Position numbers and translations under genes: made by a program. Below are positions 38,722-46,541 of a stretch of 64,000 nucleotides of DNA, piece by piece; the first letter of the stretch is position 1, and every line of letters begins with the position of its first letter. This DNA is from Sandaracinaceae bacterium (lineage in GTDB: Bacteria; Myxococcota_A; Polyangia; Polyangiales; Houyiibacteriaceae): positions 10,340 through 74,339 of the forward strand of contig JADJJE010000028.1 of the NCBI GenBank assembly GCA_016706685.1, given 5' to 3'. The notes under the pieces were generated by a model. That model was not told where the DNA came from and made no database searches. It saw only the letters and a list, made by a program, of their open reading frames with translations.

Positions 38722-39937
38722 GGCGCCGGGGGGTCGCGCCGTGGCGTGGGGGCGGGCCCGGGGCGCGCGCGTGCGGAGGGGCGTGGGTGGCCGCGGGGGG
38801 TCGGGCGGCGGGGGCGCGCGCGCGGGTGGGGCGGCGGTCGCGCCGCCGGGGCGGCGTGCCTCCGGCGCGTGCTCCTCGCGGGCGCGCCGGGGGCTGCGCG
38901 GGGGGGGGTGGAGCGGGCGGCTGCGGGGCCGAGGGCGTGGTGCGGCGCAGGGTGGGGGCGTGGTCCCCGTGGGGCGACGTGGGGGGGGCGGCGGGGGCGG
39001 GGGGCTGGTGGCGGTGCGCTGGGGCCGGGGCGCGGCCTGCGGCCCGGCGTCCAGCGGCGGGCCGCCGGGTCCCGGGTGCTGCTGCTGTGGCCTCCGGGTC
39101 GGCCTCGCGGGGTGCCGTGCTGGGCCGCTCGGGCGGGCTCTGGCCTCACGTGCCGCGCGCAGCCGTGGTTGGGCCCCGGGGCGCGGTGTCTGTCGCTGTT
39201 CACGGCGGCGGCCTCTCTGCGCGGGGCTGCGGCTCGCTCCGGTCCCGGGGCGTGGCGCTCTGCGCCGGTTCGGTGGGGCGCTGGCTGGGGCGGTGCTGGC
39301 GTCCGCGGTGGCCGTGGCGCGCAGGCAAGGGCACGGTGGCCGGGCGGGCCGGGCCGGGCGGGTCTTCGGATCCTGGCCGGGGTCCGGGGCGGCGTGGGTT
39401 GGCCGTGGGCGCCGGCGGCGGGGCGGGCTCGCGTTGGGTTTGCGCCGGGGGGGGCCGGGGCGTCTCGCCACGCTGCGCGTCGCTGCGGACTCGGTGCGCC
39501 CTCTGACCGCCCGCTCGCGTGAGCTCCCCCGCCGGGCTCGCGGGCGCTGGGGCTTCCGGGTGTTCTGGCCGGCGTCGGTCCGGCGCCGGATGCCGTGGTG
39601 GCAGGCCGGTGGCGTCGGGCACGGTCCGGCCACGGGCGGAGACGGCGGGGCCCGCGGGCGGGCCGTGGCGGCCCGGGGGTGCTCGTGGTGTCGGGGGTGT
39701 CGCTCGGCACGGGCCGCGGGGCCGCTGGCTCTCGTGGTGCTGCGGCCGCCGCCTGCTCTGCTCGTGGGCCGCCCGGCGGCGATGCTGTGGGCTGGTTCGG
39801 CTTCGGGGCGGGGCCTCTCTCCTCTGCTCGCTGGGCCCGGCCGTTCGCGCGGGGCCGCGGCGCGCTCCTGCACGCCACGCTCGTGGTGCCGGGGGGCGCC
39901 GCTCCTTCGCCGCTTTGCGTCCGCGGCGCCGCTGGCG
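38722..39937. other. 1.2-kb A-depleted, G-rich tract without a gene, between convergent genes
   Basis: By hand count, 38761-39900 contains about 28 A in 1,140 bases on the + strand, while T is several times commoner and G exceeds C; flanking genes have normal A content. Every stop codon, and the complement of every stop codon, contains an A on the + strand, so A-depletion alone opens all six frames; the long open frames here are not evidence of coding. No start with a ribosome site, no domain and no repeat unit is recognisable. Several G-runs of seven to nine (38901-38910, 38981-38990) could form G-quadruplexes. It lies between two genes that point at each other. Confidence 0.75.
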
Positions 39938-40912
39938 TCAGACCGGGCGCGCGAAGAGTTCTTCCACGAAGACCAGATCCGGTCCGTGAGGCACCTCGAG
40001 GTTGCACGTGAGCTCCCAGAACAGGCCGAACTCGCCGCCACGAAAGGTGAAGAAGGGCGAGCCGCGCGGCGGGAGCGGCATGCGGCCTTGCCACTGATCG
40101 CCCACGCGCTCGAGGCTGACCTCGGCGCGGTAGCGCTCGCCCCGCGGGAAGTCACTCGTCGCGAACACGTCGCCCTCGCGCACTAGGAGCGTGGCCTTCG
40201 CGCGCCGAACTCCCACGCGGCTCGGCACGACGAGCGCGCAGGCCAAGTGGTCGCGCGTCTCGCTCACGCGGTATCCCTCGATGCTGGACTCCACCTTCAC
40301 CGTGACGCGGGGCCGGCCCGCGCGCTGAAAGAGGGCCCGGTTGAGCACCACCGGTGCGGCGAAGCCCAAGAGCGGCATCAAGCACAAGGACCCTCCCACC
40401 ACGGCGGGCGGCGCCAGGAAGAACACAGCGACCAGCCCCACGAAGGTGGTGAGCGCACCGGCCAGCAGCTCCTCGATGCGCAGCTTGGGCAGGCTGGTGG
40501 GGGCCACCTGGACGTCCAGGCCCCACCCTTCGTGCGGGACCACGCGCAGCGCATGACGCCACACCGTGTTCACGTCCCAGAGCACCTGCGCCTCGGCCTC
40601 GAGGTGCCAGGCCACGCTCACCACCTCACCTTCGTGTGAGTACGCAGGCTGCGCCGGGATGGCGAACGAGAAGTCGAAGGTGCGCGTCTCGCCTGTGCGC
40701 CACGACCCCACCGGAAGTGAGGTCGCCGCGTGGCTGTGCGTGCTGGACGCCTGCGGCGACCCCGTGACCGTCACGAGCCGGAGCGCCAGCGACTCGGGGA
40801 CCACGTCGCGCGACACGCGCACGTGGAGCTTGCCCATGACCGGCGAGCCGGGACCCAGGGACTCCACGTCGGACTGGAGCTCGAACTCGAAGGCGAGCGC
40901 AGACGTGGTCAT
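39938..40912 (-). CDS. arrestin-fold-like membrane-associated protein, hypothetical
   Basis: 324 residues from ATG 40912. The first ~150 residues contain LGPGSPVMGKLHVRVSRD and AYSHEGEVVSVAWHLEAEAQ, as in sporulation/arrestin-like beta-sandwiches. Two membrane helices follow (about 165-205), then a C-terminal beta domain. No enzymatic motif. The minus-strand gene starts 103 bp from a divergent propeller gene. Its 3' end borders the A-depleted tract, but its own coding sequence is normal. Confidence 0.6.
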   Translation of the reverse strand: MTTSALAFEFELQSDVESLGPGSPVMGKLHVRVSRDVVPESLALRLVTVTGSPQASSTHSHAATSLPVGSWRTGETRTFDFSFAIPAQPAYSHEGEVVSVAWHLEAEAQVLWDVNTVWRHALRVVPHEGWGLDVQVAPTSLPKLRIEELLAGALTTFVGLVAVFFLAPPAVVGGSLCLMPLLGFAAPVVLNRALFQRAGRPRVTVKVESSIEGYRVSETRDHLACALVVPSRVGVRRAKATLLVREGDVFATSDFPRGERYRAEVSLERVGDQWQGRMPLPPRGSPFFTFRGGEFGLFWELTCNLEVPHGPDLVFVEELFARPV

Positions 40913-41015
40913 GGAACGCGGACGGAATCGGGGACTAGCGTCGAGGGGGACATGCGTCGATCCTACCCCACGCCCGGCGTTCCGTGCCGCATCCTACGCC
41001 TCGGAGAACCTCCTC

Positions 41016-42098
41016 GTGAGCGACAAGCCCCGCAAGTCCGTTTCGTTGAAGCACCTCGCGCTGCTCGTGCTGGTGGCGCTGGTCGCCTATCTCGCGTTCT
41101 ACCCCGTGCCCGCGGACCCGGTCGCCTGGTCGGCGCCGCCTGCGCCGGGCTTCGAAGGCCCGTTCGCGCCCAGCGTGGACCTCTCGCGGCAGGACCGTCT
41201 CGTGCCCGAGCTGACCGGCGCCGAGGCCCTCACCTTCGACGCGCAGGGGCGGTTGGTCACGGGCCTGCTCGATGGCCGCATCATCCGGCTGGAGGAGGGC
41301 GGACAGGTGACCACCATCGTGAACACCGAGGGCCGCCCGCTCGGTATGGTCTACGCACCCGATGGCACGCTGTACGTGGCCGATGCGCTCCGTGGGTTGC
41401 TCTCGGTCTCGCCCACCAACGAGATCCGGGTGCTGGTCCGCAGCCACGAAGGCCGCAACATGGCGTTCGTGGACGACGTGGACCGCCTGCCGGACGGGCG
41501 TCTGGTGTTCACGGATGCGTCGGACCGGTTCGGTCTCGACGAGTGGAAGCTCGACCTCATCGAGCATCGCCCGCGCGGGCGCGTCTTCGTGTACGACCCG
41601 GCCACGCAGACCAACACGCTGCTCACCAGCGGGCTGTTCTTTGCGAACGGTGTGGCGGCGTCGGCCGACGGTTCGTTCGCGTTGGTGTGCGAGACGGGCG
41701 CGTACCGCGTGCAGCGCATCGAGCTCACGGGGCCGCGCGCCGGCGAGCACGCTCCGGTCATCGAGAACCTGCCCGGTTTCTGCGACAACATTCGGCGGAG
41801 CGAAGACGGCCAGAGCTTCTTCGTGGCGCTGCCTTCCCCACGGGACGCCGTGCTGGACGCCACGGCCTCGCTGCCGAGCCTGCGCCGTGTGATCCTGCGG
41901 CTCCCCGAGGCGGTGCAGCCCGCACCGAAGGAGTACACCTCGTTCATTCGCATCGACGGAACCGGGCGAGTGCTGCAGGTGGGCCACGCCACGCACGATG
42001 GCTCCTACGGCCCTGCTACCACGGCCATCGACCACGGCGGGGCGCTCTACTTCGGCAGCCTCTCGGCAAGCGGCGTGGGCCGCGTTCGCGCCCAGTGA
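41016..42098 (+). CDS. SMP-30/strictosidine-synthase-like six-bladed propeller, membrane anchored
   Basis: 360 residues from GTG 41016, chosen because GGAG sits about ten bases upstream; an ATG at 40952 is out of frame. One N-terminal membrane segment (about residues 11-28) is followed by a propeller with GMVYAPDGTLYVADALRGLL, FTDASDRFGLDEWKLDLIEHRPRG (given here in part), and FANGVAASADGSFALVCET, as in strictosidine synthase/APMAP homologues. Bacterial members are presumed hydrolases or lactonases with a metal in the channel; activity is unknown. Confidence 0.78.
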   Translation: MSDKPRKSVSLKHLALLVLVALVAYLAFYPVPADPVAWSAPPAPGFEGPFAPSVDLSRQDRLVPELTGAEALTFDAQGRLVTGLLDGRIIRLEEGGQVTTIVNTEGRPLGMVYAPDGTLYVADALRGLLSVSPTNEIRVLVRSHEGRNMAFVDDVDRLPDGRLVFTDASDRFGLDEWKLDLIEHRPRGRVFVYDPATQTNTLLTSGLFFANGVAASADGSFALVCETGAYRVQRIELTGPRAGEHAPVIENLPGFCDNIRRSEDGQSFFVALPSPRDAVLDATASLPSLRRVILRLPEAVQPAPKEYTSFIRIDGTGRVLQVGHATHDGSYGPATTAIDHGGALYFGSLSASGVGRVRAQ

Positions 42099-42116
42099 GT
42101 CCGACGCAGACGCGTC

Positions 42117-43673
42117 CTAGGCGTGGTGGTGCTGACCCCGGGCGCGGCCACGCCGCGCCGCCAGCAGGGCCCGCAGGATGGTCTTGCGCGTGTCCGCCGG
42201 GTCGATGACCGCGTCGATCTCCAAGAAGCTCGCGGACTCGGTGGCCTTGCCCTGCGCGTACATCTTGCGAAGCAGCTCTTGGAACAGCGCCTCGCGCTCG
42301 CGCGGGTCCGCCACGGCTTCGAGCTCCTTGCGGTAGCCCAGCTGCACGGCGCCTTCGAGCCCCATGGCGCCGAACTCCCCGGTGGGCCACGCCGCCGTGT
42401 ACACCGGCTTGCCCAGGCTCCCGCCGGCCAGCGCCATGGCGCCGAGGCCATAGGCCTTGCGCAGGATGATGTTCACGATGGGCACCTTCACGCCCGCGCC
42501 TGCCACCATGAGTTGGGACATGCGGCGCACCGCACCCAGTCGCTCGCTGTCGATGCCCACCATGAAGCCGGGGGTGTCGGTGAGCACCACCAACGGCAGC
42601 CCGAAGGCGTCGCACAGCTGCACGAAGCGCGTGGTCTTCTCGGAGGCCACCACGTCCACGGCGCCCGCGAGGTGCTGGCAGTCGCTCGTCACCAACCCCA
42701 TGGGGATGCCCTCGAGGCGCATGAAGCCCGTGATCACGTTGCGGCCATAGGGGCGGCGCAGCTCCATGAAGCTGCCCTCGTCGGCCAGCGTCTCGATGAC
42801 CCGCCGCACGTTGTACCCAAAGCGCCTGTCGTCCGGCAGGGCGTCGCGCAGCGCGCTCTGGTCGTGCGCCGTCCAGGTGGCCACGCGCCCCTGGAAGTAG
42901 CTCAGCACCTTCTTCGCGGCGGCGGTGGCGGCGGCCTCGTCGGCGGCCACGATGTCGATGACGCCGTTGGCCTCCTGCACCTCGGTGGGGCCAATCTCCG
43001 TGGGGGCGTGCTTCCCGAGGCCGCCGTACTCGATCATCGCCGGGCCAGCCATGCCGATGTACGACGTCTTGGTGGCGATGGTGATGTCGGCGCAACCGAA
43101 GAGCGCGGCGTTACCGGCAAAGCAGAAGCCGTTGTTCACGGCGATACGCGGCACCTGCCCGCTGAGGCGCCCCCAGCTCAGGAACGAGCCGACGTCGAGG
43201 CCCGAGACGCCGGTGGCGATGTCGGTGTCGCCCGGCCGCCCGCCGCCGCCCTCCGTGTACATGACCACGGGCAGCCCCAGCTGCTCGGCCAGCTCGCACA
43301 TGCGGTCCAGCTTCTTGTGGTGGTAGAAGCCCTGCGTCCCGGCCAGCACCGAGAAGTCGCCGATGATGACCACGGTCTGCGCGGCTTCCTCGCCCACGAG
43401 CGAAGCGTTGACCGACCCGATGCCCGTGATGAGTCCGTCGGCCGCCGTCTCGAGCTGCAGGTCTTCGTAGGACCGCCGGCTGCGCTGCGCCGCGACAGCC
43501 AGCTGTCCGTATTCCAGGAAGGACCCGTCATCCACGAGGTCGTGCAGGTTCTCGCGGGCGGTGCGGAAGCCCTTCTCGTGCCGCTTGCGCGCCGCCTCGC
43601 TGCGCGCCTCGTCTTCGGTGCGGGCCAGGCGCTCGTACAGCGCGCTCAGCTCGGGGCGCGTCTTCTGGGTCAT
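42117..43673 (-). CDS. acyl-CoA carboxylase beta (carboxyltransferase) subunit
   Basis: 518 residues from ATG 43673. A two-lobed crotonase-type carboxyltransferase: the N lobe has EGGGGRPGDTD and NGFCFAGNAALFGCADITIAT; the C lobe has LTDTPGFMVG and IVNIILRKAYGLGAMALAGG. Glycine-rich oxyanion loops in both lobes are intact. It transfers carboxyl between biotin and an acyl-CoA (propionyl-, methylcrotonyl- or a related CoA). The biotin carboxylase/carrier subunit is not in this window. It is last in the minus-strand cluster with the dehydratase and racemase, 30 bp from the former. Confidence 0.88.
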   Translation of the reverse strand: MTQKTRPELSALYERLARTEDEARSEAARKRHEKGFRTARENLHDLVDDGSFLEYGQLAVAAQRSRRSYEDLQLETAADGLITGIGSVNASLVGEEAAQTVVIIGDFSVLAGTQGFYHHKKLDRMCELAEQLGLPVVMYTEGGGGRPGDTDIATGVSGLDVGSFLSWGRLSGQVPRIAVNNGFCFAGNAALFGCADITIATKTSYIGMAGPAMIEYGGLGKHAPTEIGPTEVQEANGVIDIVAADEAAATAAAKKVLSYFQGRVATWTAHDQSALRDALPDDRRFGYNVRRVIETLADEGSFMELRRPYGRNVITGFMRLEGIPMGLVTSDCQHLAGAVDVVASEKTTRFVQLCDAFGLPLVVLTDTPGFMVGIDSERLGAVRRMSQLMVAGAGVKVPIVNIILRKAYGLGAMALAGGSLGKPVYTAAWPTGEFGAMGLEGAVQLGYRKELEAVADPREREALFQELLRKMYAQGKATESASFLEIDAVIDPADTRKTILRALLAARRGRARGQHHHA

Positions 43674-43703
43674 GGGGCTGTCTCCTCGAGCATCGCTCGG
43701 GAG

Positions 43704-45227
43704 CTACTCTGCCTCCTCGCGCGGAGCAACACCCGCCAGATCGCGCGCGAGCTGCTTCTTGGCCGCCATGTCGGTGCCCCGCAGGATGTGGATGCGCTGC
43801 GCCTGCGGGCTGCCTGCGCCGTGCATGGACTCGGTCAGGTAGCCCACCGCGTTGCGGCCCAGGGTCATGTTCTCGATCAGCCGCATGATGCGCATGCGCT
43901 CCTCGGTGGGGATGTCGCCGCGCCCGCGCAGGTACTTCTCGATGAGCGGGCCCACCTCTTCGCTGCGGAAGTCGGCCTCGGACGGCATGGTCACCATCAG
44001 GCCGCCGGCCAGGTCCTGCGCCAGCCGCGCGATCTCGTAGGGGAAGCGCGTGACGTTGTGCTTGCACACGTTCGACAGCGTGGCGTCGTTCATGAAGATG
44101 CCGCTCGGGAGCTGCTTCGCCTGGTGCGACGACGCGATGCCGCACGAGTAGATGGTCTCGTTCAGGTGGATCATCTCCACCAGCTTGTCCTTGATGTGCG
44201 ACACGTTCTCGACGCCGTTGCACTCCGCGACCGCGGCCGCGGCGCCGATCAGCACGTCGCCGAGGCCGGTCTTGCACACGTAGCTGGCGCGGTGATAGGC
44301 GGTGAAGCGCGCCACCATCTCCTGCGCGTACTCGTACTCACCGTCCATGAACACGTGCTCGTTGGGGACGAACACGTTGTCGAAGTGCACCAGCACCTCT
44401 TGGCCGCCGAACTCGGCGTTGCCCACGTCGATGCTGCCCCCCTCCATGGCGCGGCTGTCGCACGACTGCCGGCCGTACACGTAGGTGATGCCGTCCACGT
44501 CACCCGGGACCGCCGCCACCACCGCGTAGTCGCGGTCGGCCGCCGTCATGTTCATGGTGGGCATCACGCAGATCCAGTGCTGGTTCCAGCCGCCGGTCAT
44601 GTGGGCCTTCGCACCGGTGATGTACACACCCTCGGGCGTGCGCTTGGTCACGTGCAGGAACATGTCCGGGTCGAGCTGCTCGTGCGGTCGCTTGCTGCGG
44701 TCGCCCTTCGGGTCGGTCATGCCGGCGGCCACCAGCAAGTTCTTGCGCTGCAGCTGCTCGAGCCACACCAGGAAGCGCTGGTGGTACGCGCTGCCCTTGG
44801 CCGCGTCGATCTCGAACGTGATCGAGTGCAGCACCGAGATGGTGTCGAGCCCCGTGCAGCGCTGGAAGCACGTGCCCGTGAGCTGCCCCATGCGCCGCTG
44901 CATCTTGTTCTTGGCCACCAGGTCGTCCGGCGACTCCACGATGTGCAGGAAGCGGTTGACCTTCTTGCCCACGATGGGCGAGTGCGCCGTGGCCAGCTCG
45001 GGCTCCGCCTCGGCGAGGTCATAGCTCGCGCGCAGCGCGTTGATGGAAGGCCGGATGATGGGGTGGTCCACCGGCTCGTCCACCAGCTTGCCGAACAGGT
45101 AGAGCTTGGTGCCGCGCCCGCGCAGGCTCTCGATGTACTCCGCGCCGTTGGTGATGGTGGGCATGCGCGCCCAGCGCGCCTCGGCCGTCTCGGGCTCACG
45201 CCAGCTGGTGGGGTTCCCTTGGTCCAT
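43704..45227 (-). CDS. 4-hydroxybutyryl-CoA dehydratase/vinylacetyl-CoA isomerase family (HpaB superfamily)
   Basis: 507 residues from ATG 45227. Strong family blocks: EYIESLRGRGTKLYLFG, DHPIIRPSIN, CFQRCTGLD, YGRQSCDSRAMEGG, FGGQEVLVHFDNVFVPNE, HLNETIYSCGIA, TRFPYEIARLAQDLAGGLMV and SMHGAGSPQAQRI. Known dehydratases bind [4Fe-4S] by two Cys, a His and a third Cys. Here Cys120, Cys124, His312 and Cys318 lie at the same relative places, except that the His-to-Cys distance is six rather than the seven I recall for the clostridial enzyme. The reaction would turn 4-hydroxybutyryl-CoA into crotonyl-CoA with FAD. It lies between the racemase and carboxyltransferase genes. Confidence 0.8.
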   Translation of the reverse strand: MDQGNPTSWREPETAEARWARMPTITNGAEYIESLRGRGTKLYLFGKLVDEPVDHPIIRPSINALRASYDLAEAEPELATAHSPIVGKKVNRFLHIVESPDDLVAKNKMQRRMGQLTGTCFQRCTGLDTISVLHSITFEIDAAKGSAYHQRFLVWLEQLQRKNLLVAAGMTDPKGDRSKRPHEQLDPDMFLHVTKRTPEGVYITGAKAHMTGGWNQHWICVMPTMNMTAADRDYAVVAAVPGDVDGITYVYGRQSCDSRAMEGGSIDVGNAEFGGQEVLVHFDNVFVPNEHVFMDGEYEYAQEMVARFTAYHRASYVCKTGLGDVLIGAAAAVAECNGVENVSHIKDKLVEMIHLNETIYSCGIASSHQAKQLPSGIFMNDATLSNVCKHNVTRFPYEIARLAQDLAGGLMVTMPSEADFRSEEVGPLIEKYLRGRGDIPTEERMRIMRLIENMTLGRNAVGYLTESMHGAGSPQAQRIHILRGTDMAAKKQLARDLAGVAPREEAE

Positions 45228-45256
45228 GTGCGTCTACCTCTTCCGCGCCGTGCGGC

Positions 45257-46399
45257 TCACAGTTGTGCAATCGCGCCGCTCGCGAGCAGCGCGTCGAGCT
45301 GGTTCTGATCGAAGCCGCACTCTCGCAGAACCGCGAGGGTGTCGGTGCCGGGCATGCGCGCCGGCGTGGGTGTGCCCGACGCGGTGCGGCTGAAGCGCGG
45401 CGTGGGCCGGGGTTGCACCGCGCCCTCCACGGTCACGAAGCTCTCACGCGCCACGTTGTGCGGGTGCTGCGGCGCCTCTGCGATCGACAGCACGGGCGCG
45501 AAGCACACGTCGGTGCCCTCCATGAGCGCGCACCACTCGTCGCGTGTCTTGCCGCGCATCACCTCGGCGAGGCGCGCCTTCTGGTCGGGCCAGCGGCGTG
45601 TGTCCAGCTGCTTGCCGAACACGGCCGGGTCGAGCTCGGCCTTCTCCATGAGCAGCTGGTAGAACTTGGTTTCGATGCTGCCGATGGCCACGTGCTTGCC
45701 GTCCGACGTCTCGTAGGTGTCGTAGAAGTGCGCGCCCGTGTCGAGCATGTGCGTGCCGCGCTGGTCCGTGAACATCCCCTGCGCGCGCAGGCCGTAGAAC
45801 ATGGCCATGAGGGCCGCCGAGCCCTCCACCATGGACGTGTCCACCACCTGGCCCTGGCCGCTGCGCTGCGCCTCGAGCAGGCCGCACACCATGCCGAACG
45901 CCAGCATCATGCCGCCGCCGCCGAAGTCGCCCACCAGGTTCAAGGGCGGCATGGGCTGCTCGTCGCGGCGCCCCATGGCGTGCAGCGCGCCCGAGAGCGC
46001 GATGTAGTTGATGTCGTGGCCGGCCACCTGCGCGAGCGGCCCGTCTTGCCCCCAGCCAGTCATGCGGCCGTAGACCAGGCGCGGGTTGCGCGCGAGGCAG
46101 TCGTCGGGGCCCACGCCCAGGCGCTCCGTGACGCCGGGCCGGAAGCCCTCGATGAGCCCGTCGGCGTGCTCGCACAGCTGCAGCAACGCAGCCGCGCCCG
46201 CCTCCGTCTTGAGGTCCAGCGCGATGCTGCGGCGGTTTCGGAACAGCACGTTGTGCCCCACGTAGGCCGACGGGTTGCCGCCGGGGCGGTCGATGCGGAT
46301 GACCTCCGCGCCCATGTCGGCCAGCATCATGCCGCAGAAGGGGCCCGGGCCGATGCCCGCCAGCTCGAGGATGCGGAGGCCGCTCAGTGGTCCAGACAT
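45257..46399 (-). CDS. alpha-methylacyl-CoA racemase (CaiB/BaiF family III)
   Basis: 380 residues from ATG 46399. The start GPLSGLRILELAGIGPGPFCG and the text ADMGAEVIRIDRPGG, GHDINYIALSGALHAMG, LVGDFGGGGMMLAFG, HMLDTGAHFYDTYETSDGK and GSIETKFY match bacterial Mcr/AMACR proteins more closely than CoA-transferases. The catalytic His (in GHDINY), Asp (VGDFGG) and Glu (SIETK) of racemases are present. It epimerises the 2-methyl group of branched acyl-CoAs before beta-oxidation. It heads the minus-strand CoA cluster; a palindrome lies 53 bp upstream. Confidence 0.88.
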   Translation of the reverse strand: MSGPLSGLRILELAGIGPGPFCGMMLADMGAEVIRIDRPGGNPSAYVGHNVLFRNRRSIALDLKTEAGAAALLQLCEHADGLIEGFRPGVTERLGVGPDDCLARNPRLVYGRMTGWGQDGPLAQVAGHDINYIALSGALHAMGRRDEQPMPPLNLVGDFGGGGMMLAFGMVCGLLEAQRSGQGQVVDTSMVEGSAALMAMFYGLRAQGMFTDQRGTHMLDTGAHFYDTYETSDGKHVAIGSIETKFYQLLMEKAELDPAVFGKQLDTRRWPDQKARLAEVMRGKTRDEWCALMEGTDVCFAPVLSIAEAPQHPHNVARESFVTVEGAVQPRPTPRFSRTASGTPTPARMPGTDTLAVLRECGFDQNQLDALLASGAIAQL

Positions 46400-46451
46400 G
46401 GTGTCCTTTGCTGTGTCCTAGGGTACATGCCTGGGGAGGCTACCACGCTTG

Positions 46452-46465
46452 TCACCATCTGGTGA
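46452..46465. promoter_or_regulatory. TCACCA-tc-TGGTGA dyad upstream of the racemase cluster
   Basis: A perfect 6-bp inverted repeat with a two-base spacer lies in the 142-bp divergent gap between the racemase cluster (start 46399) and the lipoprotein (start 46542). It is compact enough for a GntR or TetR dimer. No regulator gene is adjacent, so the protein that reads it is unknown. Confidence 0.45.
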
Positions 46466-46541
46466 ATTGGAGATGGGCTGGCGAGATGTCGTTTGACGCT
46501 ACACGCGCGATCCGGCACCAATCGCGAGTCTTTTGGGAGTC

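Noticed and set aside
38568..40186. Pro/Arg/Ala- or Gly/Arg-rich open frames on both strands of the A-depleted tract
   Set aside because: All six frames are open because stops need an A (or its complement) on the + strand; no frame has codon bias, start or domain.
43704..45227. Calling the HpaB-superfamily protein a 4-hydroxyphenylacetate monooxygenase
   Set aside because: The Cys/His cluster ligands and SMHGAGSPQAQRI end block are those of the CoA dehydratase branch.
42123..45308. A ~1,060-residue + strand frame opposite the carboxyltransferase and dehydratase
   Set aside because: Composition is His/Arg/Val/Gly-rich, no motifs, and both minus-strand genes are convincing.
45257..46399. Calling the racemase a generic CaiB/BaiF CoA-transferase
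   Set aside because: The His, Asp and Glu set and the HMLDTGAHFYDTYE block fit alpha-methylacyl-CoA racemases better.
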